This document shows positions 49,360 through 60,700 of a DNA stretch of 64,000 nucleotides, piece by piece (within the stretch, counting starts at the first letter, position 1; the number at the start of each line of letters is the position of its first letter). This DNA is from Magicicada septendecula. Its lineage: Eukaryota > Arthropoda > Insecta > Hemiptera > Cicadidae. Location: contig CM068369.1 of the NCBI GenBank assembly GCA_034769895.1, positions 149,197,574 to 149,261,573 on the forward strand, read 5' to 3'. Made by a program: the position numbers and the translations under genes. The notes beneath the pieces are model-generated. The model worked only from the letters and a program-made list of their open reading frames with translations. It did no database searches and was not told where the DNA came from.

Positions 49360-50135
49360 ACAGCGGAATAGCCTGTAAGCCTAACCTAGCTCTGAAATAA
49401 AATGAATTACTTTTAGGAAAAAATCAAAATTTGTTTGTGTTATGTAGGCTTGGGTGTTAAGTATAACAGGCTAAGTTCTTTATCACAGTAAATTGTCTCT
49501 AGCTCCAGATACTTGCATGTCTACATCAATTGTCATATTTTACTTTTCAGATGACTGTGAAAGTAGGCCTAGGAGACGTACAGCAAAAAAAGGTACATAT
49601 AGTTTTAATTGTTATTTATATTCAGTGTATAAAAGCACCCCTTAACTCTAATCAACTAAAAATATAAAATTAATTAACCCATTTTTGAAAAAGACCCTGT
49701 GAGGGAACTGACTCCAGTTAAATGAAATATGTATTCTGTATTAAATGCTTATTCTGTATAAATATCAAGTTACTGATACCTTTACACAGAATAATTTTAT
49801 TTAGATTAAGTCTGGCCTATGATAATATAACTGATTTAGCTAAACTTACTGCGGATTAGCCTGTAAGCCTAACCTAACTCTGAAATAAAATTAATTACTT
49901 TTAGAAAAAGATCAAAAGTTTATAGGCCTGGGTGTTAAGTATAATAGACTAAGTTCTGTATCACAGTTGAATTATCTTTAGCTCCAGAACTTACACCAAT
50001 AGTGCATGTCTACATATATTTTCATACTTTACTTTCATATTTGACTGGGAACGTAGTAAGTTCAGTGTTAATTTATTCATGTTACCTTATATTCGGTGTA
50101 TAAAATCACCCCTTAAACTCTAGTTAACTTTATAA
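49360..50135 (+). repeat. ~480 bp tandem duplication spanning exon-like piece 2
   Basis: tagcctgtaagcctaaccta, a shared gggtgttaagtataa, agctccaga, gcatgtctaca and the later tataaaa-caccccttaa blocks appear in order from about 49368 and again from about 49856. In the second copy the region matching exon-like piece 2 no longer has the splice acceptor or the open frame. Confidence 0.75.
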
Positions 50136-51439
50136 TCAGGATTATATTATTCAATGTTAATCATTTGAACAGTTTTTGTTTTTCGAGTTTGTGTGATTAT
50201 ATTAGAAATCTTTTTCAGGAATCTTCAGTGCAGGGATGTAACCAAGCAATAGTGACTTGAGTTCATTTAAATTAAAATAGATTACTATAAAATAACTACT
50301 AGATTATGCTGTAAATTTAATTTTTTTTAGAAATTTACACAAAATCCATTAACTTTTTGTAAATTCATAGTGCTAACCTACAAATATTGTGCTAGGTTAA
50401 GAAAATAAATTATTCTCTTAATTATTAGCTTAATATTATTATAATTATTAACTTAGTGAAAAATTATGTATGAGTTTTGTAATGATCTTTCAGGTTCCTC
50501 CTGAACTTTCCAGAATTGACTGGGAAAAAATGACTATTATTGCACCATCAGTAGTATCGACATCAGATGATATTGATGTGGAAAACATATGAAGTGGAGA
50601 AGGTAATATAATCAAAGCAATTTAGCCTATAGATAATTTAAAATTTTTTTTTTCTGTTTGTGAATTTTGTAACATTAGCATATTTGATTTAATGTTTGTT
50701 TCATATGTAGTGTTAGGTTTACCTAAATTATCTTTACTTGACAAACTAGACTTGTATAGGTACTTTAAATCAATTAAGAAAATCAGCTTTGAATGTAGCA
50801 CAATTAATTCATACCATATTTCATTAATGTTTTGTTTTCAAAGCATTTTTTTGTTTGGGTGTTAGCCTATTTAATTTGTGTTATGGCAAAGTTAATTTTC
50901 TGCATCAGGAATGTCCTATTTCATTGAGCAAGCTTTATAGGAGATTTTGAAGTTTGTGATAAAATAGCCATTAATGATTCTTTTGTCTTGTTAATAACAA
51001 CAATATAAAGTTATTAACAGTCCCATTTACATTTTAAATGAGAAAATTTAGTAACATAGTAGTTGGAATCATTTTTAATTAGTAGTATTATGTGTCAATG
51101 CTTTCAAATCAGGGGCTTCCTTTGGAAAGTATAATCATATGATAATTTTAAGATAAGTATTGTTAGAAGCTCTAAATAAGTTTGTTTATATTATTTTTTA
51201 TATAAAGAGTTTTGGAAGCTGCTGGAAAACAAAAGTTCTTAATAAAGTACATAATTAGTTTAATAACATTATTTCCCATAAAATTGCAATTATTTCATTT
51301 AGTAATTTGCACTTTTGTTGATACTGGCAATGATAATTATTTTTCTCTGTTAGCTAAAATTCTTTCTTTGTTACAGAGTCCATTGTTGTAGAAGCTCTTA
51401 TATCGCCCGATGATTGTGCAAAATTTACAAGTTTGGAGG

Positions 51440-54400
51440 TAAATTTCTCCTTATAGAACTGCTGTATTCTTATATAGTTATCTCTCTCTGACCTCTATTT
51501 TGCACTATGATGTGTACACTTATTTCCATTCTTATTTGGTATTCTTTTATCTCTTTCTACTATTATTTAGTTACAATAGTTTAATCATAGTAGTCTCTTT
51601 ATAATTGGTTTAGTGTTTTTTGTACACTGGTCTGTCCCTTAGTGTATATCATTGACTAACATTATTTACACCTAGTGTCACATGACAGGTGTTCTTAATT
51701 ACGATTATAATACATTATGTCCTTTCTTATAATATTCTTATACTATTACAATAGTGGCATTACACCTTACTTGTGGTATAGACATTAACCTTTTACTTCT
51801 ATTTGGTATTATAAAGTGGTTTTGTTCACGTTTTACTTAGTGAATCCCCTTTTGGTCGGTTTTGGTTCACTTTATTTACTTAAATTCTTATTTAAAATCC
51901 ATTTTGGGTATCTTATATTGGTACCTGTAGAAAGCTTATCAGTTCTTCTTGGTTTAAGGCACAAAACATTTTGGTTTAGGTAGGCTTTTCCTACTGATAG
52001 ATGTGAATTTAGGTGAAATTTGTACCAACAATGTGTATGTTAGGTTGATACAAATTTACATTCTTTTAACCTTATTTTCTCAAGTTTGGTTTTATTAATG
52101 ATAACTAATAACTCTTTAGTTATTGCCTTTTCTTATCTTACATGATTGTTTGACTATTTGAGTAATATTTGTTATTATTATGAGACAATTTTAATACTTC
52201 TTTATGTTACATGGGTGCTATGCATAACATGTTACTATGCTTTTATTCACAGCTTCTATTCAGTTAACAGTCTAGTTACCTTCATTCTTTTATAACATAT
52301 CTTGTCCTATACATTTATAATATTATCTGTTGTATATTGTACAGGAATGGGTTTCCTCTCCTTAAAACCCCACTGTTGTGTTTGTCAATTTGTACATACA
52401 CCTATGCCAATGTGTTTTGAATTATTTTAATTATGTAAATCTCGGAGATATTTGGAGTTGTGGGATGTATTGATGTAAGTAATTAATTATTAACTTAGCT
52501 CTCTAAAAACTATCAGTGTTTGTGTACCTGTAACTTAAATAATTAATGAGTTATTTTATAATTCCGTTCAACCCTATTATACCTTGAAGAGAATTCTGTC
52601 TAATTTTGTATTTTTACTCTCTCTCTTTGGTGTCAGATAATTCCGCTATAAGCGCTGTAGTATCGGCTCAACGAAACTTATAGGTTTTTTCAATGTTTAT
52701 GTTAACCAATTATTCTATACTTATTCAGTTACTTTTTTATTCCTAGCTCATTAAACCATACTCCAAATAACAAGATTTTGCCAATATATAAAGTTTCTTT
52801 ATTTGTTTACTTCTTTAACATTGAATAATATATGTTCTAATTAACATACGCTTGAGCTATAGATTGTATGAATCGATTGTTGATTATTCTGATACTTTAT
52901 TTAAATTTAGTTATATAGTGTGTTTTAATTTGTAATTAATTTAATTCAGGGTGTGAAGGTTCTTGTAACTGTGGGGAAGATTAAAAATACATAGATAAGA
53001 ATGCAAGATTTACAAATTTAAAGTGTTGTGTAGTTAGTATGATTAATATAATAATAATTTACCAGACTAGAACGAAGCCAATCGTGTAGGCGGTTGATTG
53101 ATAAATTTACTGTTCTGGACAATTATGCCGTACGATTTTCTTTCTTCGATTTAATAGAATGGAATTCTTCTCCTGTCCACTTCGGAATTACAGCTGTCTG
53201 GATTGGTTTACAGCCCGATTGATGCTTCTTCTGCAACGCCAGGATCCAAATACGTTCTTCTCTTGGTTGAAGCAATTAGTGTTGTTCCGTGTTTTTGAAA
53301 GGTTATAGCTTCTGGTGTAGTGAATATTATTAATTGTGATACTGTTAATTCTTTCTATTTGGTTTAATATATCATCAATTCCCTTCGGATATGGGACAGT
53401 TCAAGTTCTTCCTTGTATAATCCAGTTATTTATTCTCTATTGTGATTTCATACTGTAGTGTTATTTGGATTAAACTGTACTGGTGATAGTCATAAACATT
53501 GTCATTAGGATTTTGTGTTTTATAATCGTGTCTGATGATTTAAAATATTCCGATTAAATAGATAATTCTTGGGTTTTTTAATCTCATCACATTCAGATCA
53601 TCAAAGCAATTATTGTCAAATTAACAACTTCCTCTTCTTCTGTCGTCCCTAGCAACACACGACTTCTTCCTTCCACATGTTTTGAATATAGTGTTTATTT
53701 CATATATTTTTTGTCTATTCCTTATCAATTTGCTGTCCTATCGGAATGTAACTTTACCGATAGTTGGTTTATTATTTTCTACACATATTCTGCTGGTTTT
53801 TTTATATAAGCCGGTTTTTTTCCTTTTTTTATATTTAATCCACTTTCGATATTAAATGTTATTAATCGATATCATGGCATTATGGTATTATCATAATTTG
53901 TATAAATTTTATTATATATCATTATTAATTTAATGTTTTTTCTAGCTCTTCAAATCGTATTCATTAATTATTATTAATTGATGTACCTAACCTTTATGTT
54001 ATGAGTGGTTATATAGTGGTTTTGGCTGTTAGGCCTTTTATTGTAAACAGATCTACCTGTGTTTATAACTGGTACACATCTATAGCCCCTTTTACATAAA
54101 TTCATACATATAATTAAATCTTAACTATTAACATTTACATAAACAATTATTTTTTCCATATCTAATAACAATTTTATCTTGACCTATGGATCACATATAA
54201 GAAAATTCAAATCTATTAACGTTAATTAGCTGCTTCACACTTCATTCTACAACAGTCATTGAATAATACATCTTGTTTCATTATCTTTAACTCAACACAT
54301 ATTTGGTATAACATAACATAAACTTTATCATAACATTTGTTGTCACAAAATAATACCTCTTAACTCAAAATTCTTATTTGCTATTAGTAAATTATTGTTT

Positions 54401-54920
54401 CATTTTTTGTTTGTTTTTCATTAAACATATATCATCAACTATTGTCTAACTTACAGGTTCGGTTATTCTTGTTAATATTACCTTGCATCCTTATTTACCT
54501 GTATCTATGATTATAAATATAATTATTAGCTCTTTGTTCTATCATGGGGTTAAATATTGACTTGTTTATTATTCTGTGAACCTTGTTTTTATGTAACTTG
54601 AGTGCTAGCATTTCTGTTGCGTTACAATATTGGTCATCTCAGTTAGTCAGTTCTTGTCCATCTCTTCAATCTGTAAGTTGTTCAGTCATTGCATATACGG
54701 GTAAGATGTTCTATAGTTGACTGGCTCTTGGAATCTATATTTTATACCATGGTTGTTAGGTGTCTTTCTCGTAGAATGTTTCTTCCTTGTCTTCATTGGT
54801 TCCTTACTGACCGAAAACTATTGGGTTGTTGGTTCCTGTGGTACAACCATTGTTCGGTGCATCTTCTTTTTCTTATAATGTTATTTCACTTGTTAGTAGT
54901 AGTATATAAATGTTCTTTCT
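51440..54920. other. T-rich DNA, no gene supported
   Basis: Composition resembles 41.5-46.4 kb. The 83-codon frame at 54689-54940 has no family resemblance. Confidence 0.5.
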
Positions 54921-54925
54921 GGGAC

Positions 54926-55125
54926 AGGTCAGAGGTCTAGGACAAGGTCAGAGGTCATGTCAAGAGGTCACCTTATCAGCGATAACCCCGCCTTATCAGC
55001 GATGACCCCAATTAAAATCCAATTAACCCCGCCTTATCGCTGATAACCCCAATTGACCTCGAATTAATCAGCAGATAACCCCGTTGACCTTTCGTAATCA
55101 CCAGATAACCCCGTTGACCTTTTCT
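54926..55125. repeat. AGGTCA and TTATC-GATAA repeat cluster
   Basis: First come several aggtca half-sites, including ggtcagaggtca. Then cttatcagcgataaccccg and its near reverse complement cttatcgctgataacccc recur at short spacing, followed by cagataaccccgttgacctt twice. The units are 30-40 bp and several are inverted relative to each other. It lies at the probable left edge of the Polinton-like element. Confidence 0.75.
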
Positions 55126-55127
55126 AA

Positions 55128-56310
55128 TCAATGTAAACACGCCCTCGAGGTCACTAGACCGTAACACACTGACCTAGTAAAAAACGTAAACATAAACAAA
55201 CTGTCTAGTGATAACGTCGTAAACATGACCTCGACAACACGCTGACCTAGTAAAAATGTAAACATACACGTCAGCGTTGCACAAACGTAAACATAAACAT
55301 TCAGAGTTCGTTGACACGTCGTAAACTGTTTTCCTTTCACAGTGTTGATACATAAACGTTACACGTTTTAAAAATGTAAACAATAATATTCAGAGTTCGT
55401 TGACATGTAAACTGTTTTTTTCCTTTCACAGTGTAGATAGCATCGTCTTTAGTGACACCTAGTATTCAGAGTTCGTTGACACGTCGTAAACTGTTTTTCC
55501 TTTCACAGTGTTGATACATATGTAAACAATAATATTCAGAGTTCGTTGACATGTAAACTGTTTAGTGCAGATAGCGTCGTCTTTAGTGACACCTAGTGAT
55601 GAAATCGTGTGTCCAACATCTTTGTTAATAACATGTCGTGAGTTAAAAATTTATTATATAGTAATTGTTAAAATATTACTAATAAATTCTTTAACCGATA
55701 ATACAACACAGATTGAAGAAACATACACGTCGGCTTTGCACATTTAAAAACGTAAACATAAACTGCTTATTTCAGTGTTCCAACATCTTTGTTAATAACA
55801 TGTCGTGAGTTAAAAATTTATTATATAGTAATTGTTCAAATATTACTAATAAATTCTTTAACCGATAATACAACACAGATTGAAGAAACATACACGTCGG
55901 CTTTGCACATTTAAAAACGTAAACATAAACTGCTTATTTCCTTTTACAGTGTAGATAGCGTAGTCTTCATCTAATATATTACATTTGTAAACATAAACAA
56001 ACGTTCTTTGTGATAACGTCGTAAACATGACCTCGACAACACACTGACCTAGTAAAAATGTAAACATATACGTCAGCGTTGCTGTTTTTTCCTTTCACAG
56101 TGATAACGTCGTAAACATGACCTCGACAACACACTGACCTAGTAAAAACATAAACATACACGTCAGCGTTTTTTCCCTTTCACAGTGTAGATAACGTCGT
56201 CTTTATTGACACCTAGCGATGAAATCGTGTGTTGTATAGCAGTTGAAAATGAATTGTTGAACGTGGTACAACGTTCTTCCATACGATATGTCAACGTGAT
56301 AACGTTGTAA
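55128..56310. repeat. mosaic repeat region rich in GTAAACA
   Basis: Four modules are shuffled. A: gataacgtcgtaaacatgac ... ctgacctagtaaaaa (about 55201, 56011, 56102). B: ttcagagttcgttgaca ... cctttcacagtg (about 55300, 55389, 55463, 55535). C: gtagatagcgtcgtctttag and variants with tgacacctag (about 55431, 55567, 55953, 56187). D: a 160 bp block present twice (55613-55772 and 55780-55939) differing at one base. GTAAACA appears about fourteen times across the region. The frames here are low-complexity translations of the modules. Confidence 0.85.
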
Positions 56311-56321
56311 TCAACGTAAAC

Positions 56322-56672
56322 ATGAACTTTGATAGTTCAGTCAAAATGAAGAATTTAACATTGCAAGATGTCTTATCTCATCCTATGTTTGAAAGATTTA
56401 TTAAGAATAAAACTAAAGCAGAGATTGAATTTATGCGAGATACATTGTTGGTACTCCAAAAGTGTCGTAAGGTGTTGGAATTTTATAATTCAGACGGACT
56501 GAAAGAGATTACACCGGAACGTAGAGAACAAAGCGGTGAGACGTTTACACATTTTCTTGAATGTTCATGGGCACATGAATCTACTGTGGATGGACCGGAT
56601 ACTTGTGTTTGTTGTTATGTGTCTACACATTGTAGTGATATCATCAAGTTTCTCAATGATCGATTTAAATGA
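56322..56672 (+). CDS. 116-aa ORF of unknown function, Cys/His-containing
   Basis: A compact frame starts at an ATG just after the mosaic repeats (a second ATG, MKNLTLQD, is eight codons in). The first ~70 residues look helical and charged (HPMFERFIKNKTKAEIEF). The C-terminal third has FLECSWAHE, then TCVCCYVSTHC, a cluster of five Cys and two His that could bind zinc. A polyadenylation signal (AATAAA, 56776-56781) lies ~105 bases past the stop. It is in the left part of the Polinton-like element, on the strand opposite PolB. I do not recognise the family; it could be a regulatory or virion-related accessory protein. Confidence 0.6.
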   Translation: MNFDSSVKMKNLTLQDVLSHPMFERFIKNKTKAEIEFMRDTLLVLQKCRKVLEFYNSDGLKEITPERREQSGETFTHFLECSWAHESTVDGPDTCVCCYVSTHCSDIIKFLNDRFK

Positions 56673-56775
56673 CTTAACGATAACGAATGAAAACATGATC
56701 TATAGTATATAAACATTTTTTGTGTATACAAAATCGTAATATATGTATGTTTTTGTATATATGATTTTAGTAATT

Positions 56776-56781
56776 AATAAA
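56776..56781 (+). terminator. polyadenylation signal AATAAA
   Basis: AATAAA about 105 bases downstream of the 116-aa ORF. Confidence 0.4.
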
Positions 56782-56905
56782 TCTGTATAACGAGTAAGAA
56801 ATCATATTTTTTAAACAGTAAAAATCAATAAAAAAATAAAAATAATTGTTACCTTAATAATGATCATAGATTACATCAGCAAGTTGCATCGTTACAAACT
56901 AACAT

Positions 56906-57050
56906 TTAGACATCACCCTCGCATGTAAATGCGACAGGACAATCGTTCGCTGTCCAATCCTCAAACCTTACCCGACACGATAAACACCGTACGGTATCCT
57001 CATTTCCTTGATATACAAACCCAGCGCTTACCAGTCTGTAAGGATTTTGG
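56906..57050 (-). pseudogene. partial BIR (IAP-like) domain
   Basis: The minus strand reads NPYRLVSAGFVYQGNEDTVR, then CLSCRVRFEDWTANDCPVAF, ending TCEGDV. The AGF-Y-G--D-V-C--C----W---D-P order is the signature of the baculovirus IAP repeat, a zinc fold that binds caspases or their activators in inhibitor-of-apoptosis proteins. Only part of the domain is present and the piece looks broken. It lies between the 116-aa ORF and PolB, inside the Polinton-like element. IAP-like genes are known cargo of large DNA viruses and have been noted in Polinton-related elements. Chance similarity is unlikely given the number of matching positions in one frame. Confidence 0.6.
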
Positions 57051-57061
57051 TTGGTATTTGG

Positions 57062-57172
57062 ATAGATTCATTGCAGTTTAATACAATTACGTTTTTTCAG
57101 TACGTGTTGTAAGTAGAAGATCAAAAGATCAAGTAAATAACTTGTTTATCGAATTTCTTATCAGTTTCATTG
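57062..57172 (-). repeat. inverted repeat flanking PolB, left copy
   Basis: The minus strand reads ctgataagaaattcgataaa, then caagttatttacttgatctt and on to ttgatcttctactta. It matches 61931-62024 on the plus strand with few differences over ~100 bp. The right copy lies in a promoter region, so the left copy may be a duplicate of promoter DNA. Confidence 0.8.
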
Positions 57173-57332
57173 CAATTAATTCAATCACGTTCTCAGTAAG
57201 CGTTTTAATGAGCATTTTTTGTGTAATGAAATGTTGTGTAAGAAATTGTTTGAATCTTGTTGATTTATTCATCATTTTTTTGTTCAGGTATTAAAATAAA
57301 TACACATACATAAAATATGTTATAGATTATTT

Positions 57333-57700
57333 TATTCGGATAATTTTAACAACAGTTTATATAATGATAGCAAAAGATTAATATAGGTAAACTCATACAT
57401 TAAATTGGAATGAAATATTTACAATTCATAATATTTAAACAAACAGTACCTAGAACATATATTTTTTTAAAAGATGATACAGGAACCGTATTAGATGGTG
57501 GATTTATATCACAGATCATTTTATTCGAATAATTTTAACAAACAGTTTACATAATGATAGCAAAAGATTGATATAGGTAAACTCATACATTACTGATTAT
57601 ATTAAAAATACATACATAAAATATGATATATAGGTAAACTCATACATTACTATAATTGTATTAAAACACATACATAAAATATGTCATAGATCAGTTTATC
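57333..57700. repeat. short direct repeats downstream of PolB
   Basis: A ~70 bp block (attttaacaa...ttataatgatagcaaaagat...ataggtaaactcatacatta) occurs at 57333-57402 and 57521-57595. Its last ~22 bases recur near 57628, and catacataaaatatg occurs several times. It lies in the presumed PolB 3' untranslated region. Confidence 0.8.
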
Positions 57701-57704
57701 CGCA

Positions 57705-60700
57705 TTATTGTAAGGAGTAATGACCATACGGCAATGTATTTATACCGTTTTCACATATTACTCTTTTATCATCTGTGTTACTCAATGCAAATTTATTAAT
57801 AGTTACAGTTTTAACGATGTGACTTTTCGATCTAAATATTGTCATCATTCTATGTTTTTGTTCATCTGATAATGAATTAAAAAGACATTTTTTAAAATCA
57901 CTAAATTCAATGTTTTTTTTAATTACGCATTTTTTTATACCTTTTGCTTTTTTTGTGATTTTGTTTTCGTTCGTTGTAAAAGTATATAATTTTGAACGTA
58001 AACCAATAAATTCTTTAATTGGAATACTTTTACATTCGTCTTTAAATTTACCTAAAACTTTTTTATTTGTTAATGAGTAGCACATATGATCTGATGAAAA
58101 TTCACTAGTATCAAAATACGTTTTTAAATCAGGATCCAACATATCTCTGTAAAAATCATTTGTAATTATTTCGTAAAACAAGCTATCTGTATCTGTATAT
58201 AAAAGGGAAATGTTGTTTCCATATTTCTTTTTCATTACGTTATAGTGAAAATCATACATTAGAGTCTTACTTAATTCTAAAACAGAGAAACCTACATAAA
58301 TGGGTTTGTTTAGATAAACGGATGTTTTATTTGATAATACTGCACAAAGTGATTCATCGTAAATAATTCTGTCTTTGAAAGTTGGTTTTGATATGAGTTT
58401 CAATAATTTTTTTTCATTACATACTAGATTTAAATTTATTTGTTTCCGAACATTTTCCATACACTTTCCGAAGACGGAATTATTTAGTAATTTAAAAAAG
58501 TCTTTTTCAAACTCATTTTTTGCATCTTGTCGTTTTATAGTATTTAGATTTATGTACGGCTTTAACCATGGTTTTTGTGAAAATTGTAATATTCTATGAA
58601 TTTTCGTTACTTTCAAACCATGATTAATAGCTTGTTTTAAATTAACATAATGACAAATATATCTCTCTTTATTTTCTAATGTAGCAACTAATTTTGTTTG
58701 TTTTGTATTGTTTACGCTTTTATTAACAGGCATGAATGGTAGATCTCTGTCCTCATCATGTAAATTTTGTGGATACTCTATATCAACTTCTAATACATAT
58801 CCTATTTCTGATTCGTCAGGTACGTTTAAGATATTTATTTTATCAGTTTCTTTAACCCACTTAAAATTTGAATACGGTATACATTTACACATTGCCCACC
58901 CATACAAATTATTTGCATCTAAATATGTTAGAAATGTTTTAGGCTTATCTGGGTTATATGTTGATATATATGTATTGTTAGCAATTGAATGCTTCTTGAT
59001 ATTAACAGATAAACCCCCTCGTACCCCGCTCTCAAAAAAAATGTATTTATCGATATCAATGAGTAATTCAAGTTCAATTTTAGTAAGATACAGCATAGCG
59101 TCAAAGGCAAACCCTGGCAACGTGAAATAATGTGCGGAATCTAAGTTGTATGACGATACACAAAGAGATCTAAAATTTTCAAAGCAATCACATAAAAGTA
59201 GTACATCGATTTTTAAATATAAATCGCTGTATTCTCCTAAATTTTTGATTTTGAAGTGGTTCCAAACGTTAAGAGCGTGAATGTAATCTTCATCGCTTAC
59301 GGTTTCGTCATTTAATTTACTATAAAAGTATGCTTTTGATGGAAGCTGACACTCTACTAATTTATCCCACGAATCTGTATATTCGTATGGATATACACCT
59401 TTTCGTGTAACTAATTGCATGTCATTATCGGAAAAAAATTTACTTGTATAAAAAAATTTATTTTTTGGTAAATTGTTACTTAATTCAGAAAGTGATCTAT
59501 CTAAAAAGCGATAGGTATCAACAAATCTAATAGTTATGCCATTTATAGTTTTTTTGGAAAAAGAAATATATTTTTCTGTCGAATTTGGTATAACATAAAT
59601 ATTTTCGTTATCGCAACCCAACTGTCGAATAATAAAATGTGAGTCATAATTAGAACTTGCATGAATAAAAATAGGAATGAACTTTTGATTCTGACGTTTT
59701 AGATTGCAATCGTTACATAATGCTGCACGATATAAGCCGGTAAGATGACAATGATCTCTGACGGGTTTGTAGAGTAATGTAAAACTTCGCATACACATTT
59801 CACAATGTGTTGCTGCTTTGAATTTAATCTTGTCTTGTTTTGTCATTTGTATTGGTTCGACTTCTTTTAATAATGAACCAAGTTGATTGGTAATATCTAT
59901 AAGATAGGACATAAAGTTTTGTGCAGCGTTTATACCTCTATATATGTAAGGTTGTGATGGTAATTGATTTTTAATAAAATTGGATACTGAATCATCGATT
60001 ACAAAGTAAACACAAAAACTCATAGGTTCATGAAGTTCATTAGCTACTGTAAAAGAATATTTTGGATGTGGGTAGCACGTTTTAATCGGTCTCAAAATAC
60101 ATTCAAAATCTGCATACGCGACTATTGGTACCCTAAATTGATAATGAAAATTTCGAAATTGTAAATTGTCAGAAGGCATTGTTACACGAACAGGTGTATA
60201 TTTTCCACAGTACCTTTTATGATCTTTTAATTTTTTAGATTTTGCAGTAAAATAGGTAAGACAGCTTTTACAGACTTCAATATTGTCATGATTTTTTGTT
60301 AATTGAGATTTTATTAATCTATTAAAATTACTGATGTAACAATAATGATAGTTGTCATCTTTGTTTAATAATAAAAGATCAAAATGATTACATTGCTCAT
60401 TTTCGCACACTTTTAGTGGATAAATTATTTTACCTTTTTCTACACCATAAACATTTATAGAAATGTTATTATTCTTTTCAAAAACTTTTATATCTCTTAA
60501 TGGTGTAGGAAAATTAATATTATTAAAATTAAATTTATTTTCGATATGCTTATATCGAAAATTAATTCGCTCTGGATGTGAGTCTTTTATATAACGACAA
60601 AGAATCGCCCATTTAAAACATAAATAATCGTTATTTTTGGGATTAATTATACATTTTTTTGTGATTAAATGTAACGGTAGTGGGATGTATGAGCTGCCTT

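Larger units (their letters stand above)
48065..51438 (+). pseudogene. possible four-exon gene or its relic, unidentified
   Basis: Four pieces have exon-like borders. Piece 1, 48065-48095: ATG, MLEALGIIMK, ending AAAG|GTAAG. Piece 2, 49551-49592: after tacttttcag, DDCESRPRRRTAKK, ending AAG|GTACAT. Piece 3, 50494-50602: after tctttcag, ending AAG|GTAATA. Piece 4, 51377-51438: after ttgttacag, ESIVVEALISPDDCAKFTSL then E|GTAAAT. Joins 1-2 and 3-4 keep phase. Join 2-3 does not, and the protein-like frame of piece 3 (SRIDWEKMTIIAPSVV) has an internal TGA after DIDVENI. No protein family is recognised and no downstream exon was found. It may be a dead gene, a gene with other splice choices, or chance. 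Confidence 0.3.

Noticed and set aside
56706-56713. TATATAAA as a third promoter
   Set aside because: It lies just after the stop of the 116-aa ORF with no plus-strand gene following, so it is probably part of AT-rich 3' sequence.
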